A DNA stretch of 21,163 nucleotides, from contig CAITEM010000571.1 of NCBI GenBank assembly GCA_903891395.1, positions 1 through 21,163 on the forward strand, in the 5' to 3' direction. The translations under genes were made by a program, and so were the position numbers. The notes below the pieces were generated by a model. The model ran no database searches. It saw only the letters and a program-made list of their open reading frames with translations, and had not been told where the DNA came from. This document shows positions 14,752 to 21,163 of this stretch, one piece after another; positions within the stretch are counted from its first letter, which is position 1; every line of letters begins with the position of its first letter. Source of the DNA: an uncultured Hyphomicrobiales bacterium (GTDB lineage: Bacteria > Pseudomonadota > Alphaproteobacteria > Rhizobiales > Xanthobacteraceae).

Positions 14752-15726
14752 CTATTCGACCTTGGCGCCGATCTCTCGGATCAAGGTTCCGTAGCGTGCG
14801 AGATCGCGGCCGACCACTTGCGACAATTCGTCCGGCGTGCCGGGAAGGATGTCGAGGCTTTGATCGAGCAGCGGTTTGGTTACCGCGGGATCGGTGAGCG
14901 CTTTGACGAATTCGGCGTTGAGCCGCGCGGCGATGGCGGGCGGGGTGTTGGCGGGCGCAAACAGCGCAAACCAGGCGTCGGCGTTCACGTCGCCATATCC
15001 GAGTTCGGTCATTGTCGGAATATCGGGATAGTTGGCGAGGCGCTTCTTCGAGGTGACGGCAAGCGCCCGCACGCCGCCCGACGCAACGTGCGGCGCCGCC
15101 AGCGCCACCGATTCAAAATAGAAATCGATGCGGCCGCCGAGCACGTCCTGCATCGCCGGCGCGGCGCCTTTGTAGGGAACGTGGACGAGGGGCGCGCCGG
15201 TCTTCTGCTTCAGCATTTCGCCGAGCAGATGACCGCCGCCGCCGACGCCGGCTGAAGCAAAACTCAGTCCGCCGGGTTTCGACTTGGCCAGGGCCAGCAA
15301 ATCGGAGATCGATTTGACCGGACTCGCCCCGGGCACCAGCAGAATATGCGACGTCGACACCAGCATCGTGACCGGCGCGAAGTCCTTCTGCGCATCGTAG
15401 GAGACCTTGGCCATCAGGCTCGGATTGATGGCCATGATCGAGTTGTTGGCGATCAACAGCGTGTAACCGTCCGGCGGCGCCGATTTCACAAAAGTCGCGC
15501 CAATGGTGCCGCCGCCGCCCGGTTTGTAGTCGACGACAATCTGCTGTCCCAATCCCTCCTGAACCTTTTGGCTGAGCCGCCGCGCGACCAGGTCGGAGAG
15601 ACCGCCTGGTGGAAACGGCAGCACGACGGTAATCGGCCGGTTTGGAAAATCCTGCGCTTGCGCCGGCGCAAGCGAGGCGGCAAGCGCAACGAGCGCCAGA
15701 CCGAAGATCGCCCTCAGGTAAGACAT
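14752..15726 (-). CDS. Bug/TctC family tripartite tricarboxylate-type binding protein (first copy)
   Basis: The 324-aa protein has a signal peptide (LRAIFGLALVALAASLAPAQA) and then the family start QDFPNRPITVVLPFPPGGLSD. Further Bug landmarks are VVDYKPGGGGTIGATFV, SAPPDGYTLLIANNS, DFAPVTMLV, HVPYKGAAPAMQDVLGGRIDF and RALAVTSKKR followed by DIPTMTELGYGD. Bug proteins are periplasmic binders of carboxylates (tricarboxylates, aromatic acids, amino acids) and are often far more numerous than TctAB transporters; no TctA or TctB lies here. It follows the cupin gene after 50 nt with a GAGGA site 7 nt before the ATG, so it belongs to the dioxygenase operon. The ligand is probably the operon's substrate (inference). 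Confidence 0.92.
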   Translation of the reverse strand: MSYLRAIFGLALVALAASLAPAQAQDFPNRPITVVLPFPPGGLSDLVARRLSQKVQEGLGQQIVVDYKPGGGGTIGATFVKSAPPDGYTLLIANNSIMAINPSLMAKVSYDAQKDFAPVTMLVSTSHILLVPGASPVKSISDLLALAKSKPGGLSFASAGVGGGGHLLGEMLKQKTGAPLVHVPYKGAAPAMQDVLGGRIDFYFESVALAAPHVASGGVRALAVTSKKRLANYPDIPTMTELGYGDVNADAWFALFAPANTPPAIAARLNAEFVKALTDPAVTKPLLDQSLDILPGTPDELSQVVGRDLARYGTLIREIGAKVE

Positions 15727-15776
15727 GTCACGTCCTCAACGATGGTCACGAGTGCTGTGTTGACCGAGCTTCCGGG

Positions 15777-16367
15777 TCACGGCTCCTGCGCATCGATCAG
15801 GATGAACGCGATGCGGCACGGCTCCTTGCCGCGGTTCACCCAGGCATGGTTGGTCGCCTGCTGCACCGCGACGTCGCCGGCCTTCAGATGCACCTCGGTG
15901 TCGTCGAGCAGCATATCGATCTCGCCGGACATGATGAGTACGTAATCGAGGCTGCGGGTCCGGTGCATCATCGAGTGCCGCGGCGGCAGGCCTTTCTTCG
16001 GCGCGTGTTCGCCGATGACCTTCATCATCGTGTTCACGTCCATGTTGTTGACGCGCTCGCTGGTCGGCGGAAACTCGACGATGCGGAAGATAGTGCCTCC
16101 CGCGGGCGGGCTGACGCCGACCTGGCTCTTGGCCCAGTCTTCCTTCGCCGAGTAATCGATTGGGCTCTTCTTCGTGATCCACATGTCGCCGGCCGGATTG
16201 GGCGAGCGCATCGACGACAACGGCACGGCGCTGTCAAAGATCGCTACGGCTTTGCCGCTGGCATCGAGCCCGGTGACGACGCGGCGCACTTCCTTGGCTT
16301 CTTGAGACAGTGCGGGCGTCAGATTGGAAGCGAGCGTCAGCGTGACGAGAAGCAGAAGTTTTTTCAT
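15777..16367 (-). CDS. Exported cupin-domain protein
   Basis: The start is ATG 16365-16367, with GGGGGA just upstream; the open frame beyond it overlaps the previous gene. The 196-aa product has a signal-like start (MKKLLLLVTLTLASNLTPALS) followed by the region EVRRVVTGLDASGKAV. The C-terminal cupin holds motif 1 with H131 and H135 (RHSMMHRT), D141 at the usual Glu position and SGEIDMLL. Motif 2 is AGDVAVQQATNHAWVN with H164. Three His can bind a metal. Related proteins of this subfamily, with the same MHRT..DY..SGEIDMLLDD signature, are usually cytosolic, so export is odd. It lies 32 nt after the dioxygenase gene. It may be an auxiliary enzyme or binding protein; the reaction is unknown. Confidence 0.85.
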   Translation of the reverse strand: MKKLLLLVTLTLASNLTPALSQEAKEVRRVVTGLDASGKAVAIFDSAVPLSSMRSPNPAGDMWITKKSPIDYSAKEDWAKSQVGVSPPAGGTIFRIVEFPPTSERVNNMDVNTMMKVIGEHAPKKGLPPRHSMMHRTRSLDYVLIMSGEIDMLLDDTEVHLKAGDVAVQQATNHAWVNRGKEPCRIAFILIDAQEP

Positions 16368-16399
16368 GGTTTCCCCCGTTTGGTTTTTATCGTTGCGGT

Positions 16400-17308
16400 T
16401 CAGATTGGGTAGGCGTCCTTCGTGAAAAAGTGCATTTCCTGGATGCGCTTCCAGCGCGGCGTATGCGGCGCCGTTACGCCCCATTGATCCATGCGGCCGG
16501 GCGGGAAGCGCCAGTATTCCGGTCCGTGCGGAATATACGACTCGTCGATCTGCGCGACCTCGGCGGTGTATTCGAGCGGCAATTCTTCCGGGCCGGCGAA
16601 ATAGGCAAAGACATTGTTGCCGGCGCTGTGGCGGCCGACGCCCCATTCGATCGGGTAGCCGGCGTCGCGCATGCGGCCGGCGCCGCGCATTACCGAGTCA
16701 AGGTCCGGCATCTCGAAGGCGACGTGGTTGAGCGTCGACTTTGTGCCTGCGGCCAGCACAATCGAATTGTGGTCGGTGTTGCCGCAGTGAAAAAAAGTCA
16801 GCGGACCGGACGCATCAATCAATCTGAAACCCAGCGCCTCGATGAGGAAGCCCTTCGTCTTTTCGGCGTCGGCGGAGTTGATGTTGACGTGGGTGATCTT
16901 GCGCGGACGGTCGCGTCCGTCGGCGGTGTCGGCGTGGTCCGCCACGCTACACACCGCGGCGTAGTTGCGGCCCTCGCGGTCCGTGAAACCGAAGCCGTAG
17001 CCGCCGCCGGGACTTTCGAGGTCGTGCGGCGCTTCCGTGACGCCGCTCAGCGGCTTTATGCGCGCATGCAAGGCGGCGAGGGTGTCCCGGTTCGCTACGT
17101 CGAAGACGACCCGGCGCACGCCCGTGCCGGCCGCCGCTTGATGCAGCGCCAGGATATGGTGATAGGCGCCGGTGCCGCGAAAGTAGAATGAGCCGCCGCG
17201 GGCTTCGACCTGCGTCAGGTTCGAGATTTGCGTGAAAAACGCCGCAGCGCGCGCGGGATCGCTGACGTCCAGTTCGATACTGCGCACGCCCTGTACCGGA
17301 TACGTCAT
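16400..17308 (-). CDS. Type I extradiol dioxygenase (VOC family, catechol 2,3-dioxygenase-like)
   Basis: The 302-aa protein has two VOC halves: about 1-125 (VRSIELDVSDPARAAAFF) and about 136-260 (KITHVNINSADAEKTKGFL). The metal ligands H140, H195 (LNHVAFE) and E246 (PLEYTAE) are present, as are H180, H227 and Y236. Spacings H180-H195 (15), H227-E246 (19) and Y236-E246 (10) equal those of BphC residues 195/210, 241/260 and 250/260, so the active site looks complete. The family opens catechol-type rings beside the diol using Fe(II) and O2. It has no signal peptide and should be cytoplasmic. It is first in the leftward operon; the ribosome site before ATG 17306-17308 is weak (AGAGAG). The substrate is unknown; the tail after residue 260 is Trp/Pro-rich. 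Confidence 0.88.
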   Translation of the reverse strand: MTYPVQGVRSIELDVSDPARAAAFFTQISNLTQVEARGGSFYFRGTGAYHHILALHQAAAGTGVRRVVFDVANRDTLAALHARIKPLSGVTEAPHDLESPGGGYGFGFTDREGRNYAAVCSVADHADTADGRDRPRKITHVNINSADAEKTKGFLIEALGFRLIDASGPLTFFHCGNTDHNSIVLAAGTKSTLNHVAFEMPDLDSVMRGAGRMRDAGYPIEWGVGRHSAGNNVFAYFAGPEELPLEYTAEVAQIDESYIPHGPEYWRFPPGRMDQWGVTAPHTPRWKRIQEMHFFTKDAYPI

Positions 17309-17376
17309 CGCACGCGCTCTCTGCGCTTTTTGGCAGGTTCAATCGTGCTGGACGTGGACGTCATGCAACCCCCGGA

Positions 17377-17405
17377 TTTTCGATAATGGCGATAATTTCC
17401 GAAAA
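17377..17405. promoter_or_regulatory. Candidate operator in the divergent region: TTTTCG/CGAAAA dyad with tandem CGATAAT
   Basis: TTTTCG (17377-17382) and CGAAAA (17400-17405) flank two direct copies of CGATAAT (17381-17387, 17390-17396; 9-bp step). The site lies about 70 bp upstream of the dioxygenase start and about 125 bp before the CxC-protein start, in the 222-bp divergent gap 17309-17530. That gap otherwise shows no gene. Confidence 0.3.
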
Positions 17406-17530
17406 GTATATCGGCGAGGTCCGCCGTCCCGGTCAATCCAACGCGGAATTTGCCGGGAAGGGCGTGAACCTCTTATCCCGCGCCCGCGACCAATGGTCAT
17501 CGCAGCCTCTTTCAACCCCGGAGAAAGACC

Positions 17531-17986
17531 ATGTCCCGCACATTCATCCTCGGCCTCGCCGCCGCCGCCACCCTTGCTTCCGCCGCCCTCGTTTCGGGCT
17601 CCGCCAACGCCGCCATCCAGCACGGCAATGGCGGTCACCTGAACATGCGCCCGCCAATGCATCGTTTGCCGCCGCCGCATTTCCGCGGTCCGCGTTTTCA
17701 CGAGCACGTTCGTATCCATCCCATCTATGAGCGCGGCTATGTCCGTCCGGTCGGTTACGTCGCGCCGGTTGCCGAAGGCACCTGCACCTGCCTGACCAAG
17801 GGCTACACGCCCGAAGGCACCGTGGTGTTCAAGGATTTGTGCACCAAGGAAATGGCGAGCGCGCCGGTCGAAGGCGCGCCGGAGAAGGCGAGCGAAATCC
17901 AGAGCCCGTCGAATTTCGCCGGCAAGACCTATCAGGACTATCTGGCGGCAAACCCGCAGAACCAGTCCGCCGAAAAGAAAAACTGA
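17531..17986 (+). CDS. Exported His/Pro-rich CxC protein, function unknown
   Basis: The 151-aa product starts with a signal peptide (FILGLAAAATLASAALVSGSANA). Residues 30-70 are His/Pro/Arg-rich (H31, H36, H44, H50, H57, H59, H63). Then comes GTCTCLTKGYTPEGTVVFKD with C85, C87 and C104, and a Gln/Asn/Lys-rich tail (FAGKTYQDYLAANPQNQSAE). A GGAG site lies 7 nt before the ATG. The CTCL-KGYTPEGTVVFKDLCTKE block looks like that of small secreted proteins of Bradyrhizobium relatives, as I recall them; no activity is known to me. The His cluster and three Cys suggest metal binding, which is inference. It is monocistronic, divergent from the dioxygenase operon. Confidence 0.75.
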   Translation: MSRTFILGLAAAATLASAALVSGSANAAIQHGNGGHLNMRPPMHRLPPPHFRGPRFHEHVRIHPIYERGYVRPVGYVAPVAEGTCTCLTKGYTPEGTVVFKDLCTKEMASAPVEGAPEKASEIQSPSNFAGKTYQDYLAANPQNQSAEKKN

Positions 17987-17997
17987 TCGACGCGAAC

Positions 17998-18029
17998 AGG
18001 CCGCCGGCGAGGAAACCTGCGGGCGGCCT
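17998..18029. terminator. Convergent hairpin overlapping the hydrolase stop codon
   Basis: AGGCCGCC (17998-18005) and GGCGGCCT (18022-18029) form an 8-bp GC stem; inside it GG-AAA-CC can pair further. The right arm covers two bases of the hydrolase TAG (18028-18030). It fills the 41-nt gap between two convergent genes. There is no U-tract, so it is a weak or factor-aided terminator at best. Confidence 0.5.
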
Positions 18030-19188
18030 AGCGCGTCAGTTGCTGCTGCAGCCAGCCGACGATCACCTTGAGGATTTCGCCATAAGGCAATCCGGCGGTG
18101 CGGCCCATGTGCAATCCTTCCGGAAAGACCCGCGCCGATTTCGGATTGCCGTGTTCCATCAACAAATAGACGTCGTCGATGGGGGCCTGGTCGTCGAGCT
18201 TGCCGTTGACGGCGAGCAAAGGCGCCGAGGTCTTGTCGAGCAGACCCATCGTCTTGAGCGAGAAGCGGGGCGCGGCGGCAATGAACTCGTCCAGAGTTTT
18301 TGTCCCCATGGCGCGGCCGCGGGCGTCGAGCAGGCTCGCCGCGCCGAACAGATAGGACGCGCCGCCGGTGGTGAAGGCGGGCACCAGCCACTCTTTCTGG
18401 AAGCCGTAGTGGACGTTGCCGCCGTGAAAGACGGCGCCGCTAATGCGTTCTGGATAAGTCAGAGCGAGCCGCGCCGCCCAATAGGCGCCGAAGCTGCCGC
18501 CCCAGACGCCGAGCTTTTTGCCGTCGATGTCGGTGCGCGTCAGCACGTAGTCCATCCAGGCAACGTAGGTGCGCTCGGCCGCGTCATCGCTGAACAGCAC
18601 GGGGTTCTCGCCGCTGCCCGGCATGTCGATCGACAGCGTGGCGAGGCCCGCTTCCATGATCAGTTCGCCGGCGTGCAGGCGGTCTTCCTTCCAGCCGTCG
18701 ACGCCACCCCAATGCATGACGACACCGGGCTTTGTCACGCCGGGCGGCTTTTGCAGATAACCGACCAGGGTCTTGCCCTCGAAGGGCAGTTCGATGACCT
18801 CGAGTTTCGGCTCGAAATATTTTGCCGCTTTTCGGAAGATGCGGATCGAATGCTTATAGGCGTCGAGCTGGCCCGGCGACGTCGGTGCCGGATAGCGGCC
18901 GACGCGGCAGGCATCGAAGCCGAGCGTGTACAGTTCGCTCAGTTCCGGCCCGCTGGCGCCCGCCGCCGCGCGCTCGTCGGCCTTCGCTTCGTAGCCAAGG
19001 CCGATCTTGCACCATTGCTCGGCCCAGTGATTGCGGTCGAGACTCGTGAGCGCATTCACGACCGCTTCCGCGTCCTCACGCTTGATGCTCTCGACCGGAT
19101 TGATCTTGCCGGCGCGGCGCAGCACCTCGGCTTTGACTTCATCCAAAGTCCGCTCGCGCGAACCTTGCGGGCGAATGGGCACGGTCAT
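18028..19188 (-). CDS. Alpha/beta hydrolase of the FrsA / 2,6-dihydroxypseudooxynicotine hydrolase type
   Basis: The 386-aa protein has a helical N-terminal part (about 1-125) and an alpha/beta hydrolase core. The nucleophile elbow is GVWGGSFGAYWA with S232; the acid is D332 or D333 in NGKLDDQAP; the base is H360 in PEGLHMGR. The oxyanion region is VMHWGGVDGWKED and a DMPGSGENP loop follows. N-terminal helices plus this core match the group that includes the C-C bond hydrolase of nicotine breakdown and FrsA-like esterases. There is no signal peptide. The start has a perfect AAGGAG 7 nt upstream. It is divergent (148 bp) from the Bug/amidohydrolase pair. C-C or ester cleavage of a degradation intermediate is plausible; the substrate is unknown. 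No clear operator is seen in 19189-19336 beyond an 8-bp TTGCGCAA palindrome at 19225-19232. Confidence 0.85.
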   Translation of the reverse strand: MTVPIRPQGSRERTLDEVKAEVLRRAGKINPVESIKREDAEAVVNALTSLDRNHWAEQWCKIGLGYEAKADERAAAGASGPELSELYTLGFDACRVGRYPAPTSPGQLDAYKHSIRIFRKAAKYFEPKLEVIELPFEGKTLVGYLQKPPGVTKPGVVMHWGGVDGWKEDRLHAGELIMEAGLATLSIDMPGSGENPVLFSDDAAERTYVAWMDYVLTRTDIDGKKLGVWGGSFGAYWAARLALTYPERISGAVFHGGNVHYGFQKEWLVPAFTTGGASYLFGAASLLDARGRAMGTKTLDEFIAAAPRFSLKTMGLLDKTSAPLLAVNGKLDDQAPIDDVYLLMEHGNPKSARVFPEGLHMGRTAGLPYGEILKVIVGWLQQQLTR

Positions 19189-19336
19189 GGGAAACTCCTT
19201 CGACGATCTGAAAACTGTTCACGGTTGCGCAAGCCAAGCGCGACAATCGGGATAAAACGCGGCCGGGCTTCTCATCGGTTCGGGAAATGCCTACCATCCG
19301 GCCACCATCGCATCGAGAGCAAAAAGGAAAAAGACG

Positions 19337-20305
19337 ATGCATCCGACACGTTGGCTTGTGTGCGCTGCACTGTGCGCCACGTTCGCCACTCCGGTTTTCG
19401 CGCAGGACTTTCCGACCCGGCCGATCGTACTTGTCGTGCCCTATGCCGCGGGCGGCAATGTCGACATCAGCGCCCGCGCGCTGCAGGCCGGCATCGGCGA
19501 TTCGCTGGGCCAGCCTGTGATTGTTGAAAATCGCCCCGGCGGCGGCGGCACCATCGCCGGCGACTTCGTCGCCCGTTCCACGCCCGACGGGCACACGTTG
19601 TTCGTCGGCTCCAACGGCCCGGTGATGCTCGGTCCGATGACCATGCCGAAGCCGCCATACCAATGGCAAAAGGTGTTTACCCCGGTCAGCACGCTCGCGG
19701 TAGCGACCAACACGCTGGTCGTGACGCCCAAGCTTCCGGTCAAGACCGTCGCCGAGTTGGTTCAGTATTCCAAGGACAATCCAGGCAAGCTGTCGGTGGC
19801 CGCCGACAGCGTCGCCAGCATCAATCACTTCATGGGTGAGTTGCTGAAGATCAAAACCGGCATCACCTGGACCGAGATCCACTACCGCGGCAATGCGCCC
19901 GCGGTGATCGACTTGATGGCCGGACACGTTGATGTCGGTATTCTGCAACTGGTCGACACTGCGCAGCAATTGAAGGCCGGTAATCTGCGCGCTCTGGCGA
20001 TCCTTGGTCCCAAGCGCGCACCGTCTCTGCCCGACGTGCCGACCATTGCCGAGGCCGGCTATCCGGACGTGCAAGGCATCACCTTCAACGGCATCTTCGC
20101 GCCGATCGGCACGCCGGAGGCCGTCGTCAACAAACTGAGCGCGGCGATCCGCACAGCGCTGGCCAAACAGGACGTCATCGACAAGCTGGCGAACCTCGGC
20201 TCCAGCGCGCAGGGCAGCACGCCGCAGGAGTTCAATGCGTTCCTCGAGCGGGAAACGCAGAAATGGACCGACGTCATGAAGCAAGCCAACATCAAAGGTG
20301 ACTGA
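19337..20305 (+). CDS. Bug/TctC family binding protein (second copy)
   Basis: The 322-aa protein has a signal peptide (MHPTRWLVCAALCATFATPVFA) and the family start QDFPTRPIVLVVPYAAGGNVD. Further landmarks are VIVENRPGGGGTIAGDFV, STPDGHTLFVGSN, FTPVSTLAV, IHYRGNAPAVIDLMAGHVDV, RALAILGPKRAPSLPDVPTI and AEAGYPDV. It is clearly diverged from the first Bug copy at 14752-15726, so the two probably bind different ligands. An AGGA site lies about 9 nt before the ATG. Its stop TGA is followed immediately by the GTG of the amidohydrolase, so the two are co-translated; the protein probably captures the amidohydrolase's substrate or a precursor (inference). No TctAB partner is in view. Confidence 0.92.
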   Translation: MHPTRWLVCAALCATFATPVFAQDFPTRPIVLVVPYAAGGNVDISARALQAGIGDSLGQPVIVENRPGGGGTIAGDFVARSTPDGHTLFVGSNGPVMLGPMTMPKPPYQWQKVFTPVSTLAVATNTLVVTPKLPVKTVAELVQYSKDNPGKLSVAADSVASINHFMGELLKIKTGITWTEIHYRGNAPAVIDLMAGHVDVGILQLVDTAQQLKAGNLRALAILGPKRAPSLPDVPTIAEAGYPDVQGITFNGIFAPIGTPEAVVNKLSAAIRTALAKQDVIDKLANLGSSAQGSTPQEFNAFLERETQKWTDVMKQANIKGD

Positions 20306-21163
20306 GTGAATACGACGACCGACACCCGACCGTTCTCGCCGAAAATCGACCGCAACTATCCCAAGCCGAAACTGGTTCTGCCGCCGGGTGCCTGCGACAC
20401 GCATTTTCACTTCATCGGCCCGAAAAAGCTGTTCCCGACCAAGCCGGACAACGTGTTCGGCCATCTGCAGTTCGAGGATACTCCCATCGAGGACTGGCTG
20501 AAGCTGCAGAAAGCGCTGGGATTTTCGCGCGGGCTTCATGTGCTGTCGATGATGTACGAGAACAATTACGAGCTCGCACTGCACGCGCAGTGCTTGATGC
20601 CGGAGCGGATTCGCTCCGTGATCGTGCCGTGGTCAGGCACCACCGACGGCGAACTCGATATTCTCACCAAGGTTGGCGTCGTCGGCTATCGCGTCGCCTG
20701 GCGGCTCGACAAGAATATCGACCAGCGCATGGTGGCGCGCACCACCGAGCGCGGCTGGTCTATTCATTATCTGCACAAGCCAGACGAGGCGGCGCAAGAC
20801 CACTGGAAGCCGCTGATGCTGAAAACGCCGGGCCGCTTCGTGCTCGAGCACATGGGCGGCGTTGATCCGGCCAAGGGCATCAATGGTGAGGGCTTCAAGT
20901 TCATCCTCGAATGCCTCGACACCGGCCGCTGCTGGGTGAAGTTGTCGCCGCGCATCTCCAAGCAAGACAATTTCCCATTCTCGGATGTAGATCCGCTGGT
21001 GAAAAAACTGGTCGAGCACGCGCCGAACCGGTTGCTGTGGGGTTCGGACTGGCCGCATCCGCAATATTTCAAACCGATGCCGAACGACGTCGCGCTGTTG
21101 GACATGATGCTGGATTGGGTTCCGGATGAAGCCACGCGCAAGCTGATCTTCGTCGACAATCCG
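20306..21163 (+). CDS. Amidohydrolase, LigI-like (2-pyrone-4,6-dicarboxylate hydrolase type), 3' end cut
   Basis: A GTG at 20306-20308 directly follows the Bug TGA, with an AAGGTG ribosome site about 6 nt upstream; the frame runs open to the edge (286 codons). Metal-site motifs of COG3618-type TIM-barrel amidohydrolases are visible: DTHFHF (H33, H35), IHYLH (H154, H157), LEHMGG (H182), WVKLSPR and LWGSDWPHP (D258). The visible end RKLIFVDNP matches the family's C-terminal '(I/V)DNPxRLY', so only about 5-15 residues are missing. LigI-like members open 2-pyrone-4,6-dicarboxylate in lignin-type aromatic breakdown; others hydrolyse lactones. The substrate here is not proven. It is cytoplasmic, with no signal. 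Confidence 0.88.
   Translation, partial: MNTTTDTRPFSPKIDRNYPKPKLVLPPGACDTHFHFIGPKKLFPTKPDNVFGHLQFEDTPIEDWLKLQKALGFSRGLHVLSMMYENNYELALHAQCLMPERIRSVIVPWSGTTDGELDILTKVGVVGYRVAWRLDKNIDQRMVARTTERGWSIHYLHKPDEAAQDHWKPLMLKTPGRFVLEHMGGVDPAKGINGEGFKFILECLDTGRCWVKLSPRISKQDNFPFSDVDPLVKKLVEHAPNRLLWGSDWPHPQYFKPMPNDVALLDMMLDWVPDEATRKLIFVDNP

Noticed and set aside
13544..14794. 416-codon plus-strand frame opposite paralog B
   Set aside because: It lies antisense to a clear binding-protein gene with signal peptide and ribosome site; its translation shows no family features.
17339..18391. 350-codon minus-strand frame across the CxC protein and the hydrolase end
   Set aside because: It overlaps two supported genes in other frames and a divergent promoter region, and its product is low-complexity.

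Overview
The window is GC-rich, densely coded alphaproteobacterial DNA, most likely from the order Hyphomicrobiales (Bradyrhizobium / Pseudolabrys / Rhodoplanes type). The reasons are the family mix (Bug/TctC and NitT/TauT-type binding proteins, a long-N-terminus ExbB, a giant 'YNRG' TPR protein), an Irr-like palindrome before the TonB operon, and CtrA-like TTAACCAT octamers. Genus is inference. I see no mobile element, CRISPR array, tRNA or rRNA.

Layout. (1) 1-992 (+): 3' part of cysG, siroheme synthase. (2) 997-7722 (-): one giant exported protein of 2241 aa with exactly 58 in-register 34-residue TPRs and a basic tail; it converges on cysG with 4 bp between. (3) 7916-8497 (-): exported CHAP-type cysteine amidase/peptidase. 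(4) 8706-10946 (-): small membrane protein, exbB, exbD, tonB as a tight operon, with an Irr/ICE-like palindrome at 11020-11038. (5) 11256-11780 (+): DUF1993 protein, converging through a terminator hairpin on 11866-12381 (-), an exported protein with two CNC motifs. (6) 12558-17308 (-): probable five-gene catabolic operon in the order extradiol (VOC) dioxygenase, exported cupin, Bug binding protein and two tandem paralogous NitT/TauT-type binding proteins, without permease or ATPase. (7) 17531-17986 (+): exported His/Pro-rich CxC protein. (8) 18028-19188 (-): alpha/beta hydrolase, divergent from 19337-21163 (+), a second Bug protein followed directly by a GTG-started LigI-like amidohydrolase that runs off the right edge.

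How it fits together. The right half looks like a small-molecule (probably aromatic or pyrone carboxylate) scavenging and degradation region: four exported binding proteins, a ring-cleavage-type dioxygenase with a complete active site, a cupin, an alpha/beta hydrolase and a metal amidohydrolase. The middle is an iron-responsive-looking TonB energising unit. The left half is dominated by the TPR giant, the most unusual object here: a 5,916-bp array with a strict 102-bp period and no indel, an internal degenerate repeat that looks like a buried end-cap, and a candidate operator upstream. Nine of the products carry clear N-terminal export signals, so this is mainly an envelope region.
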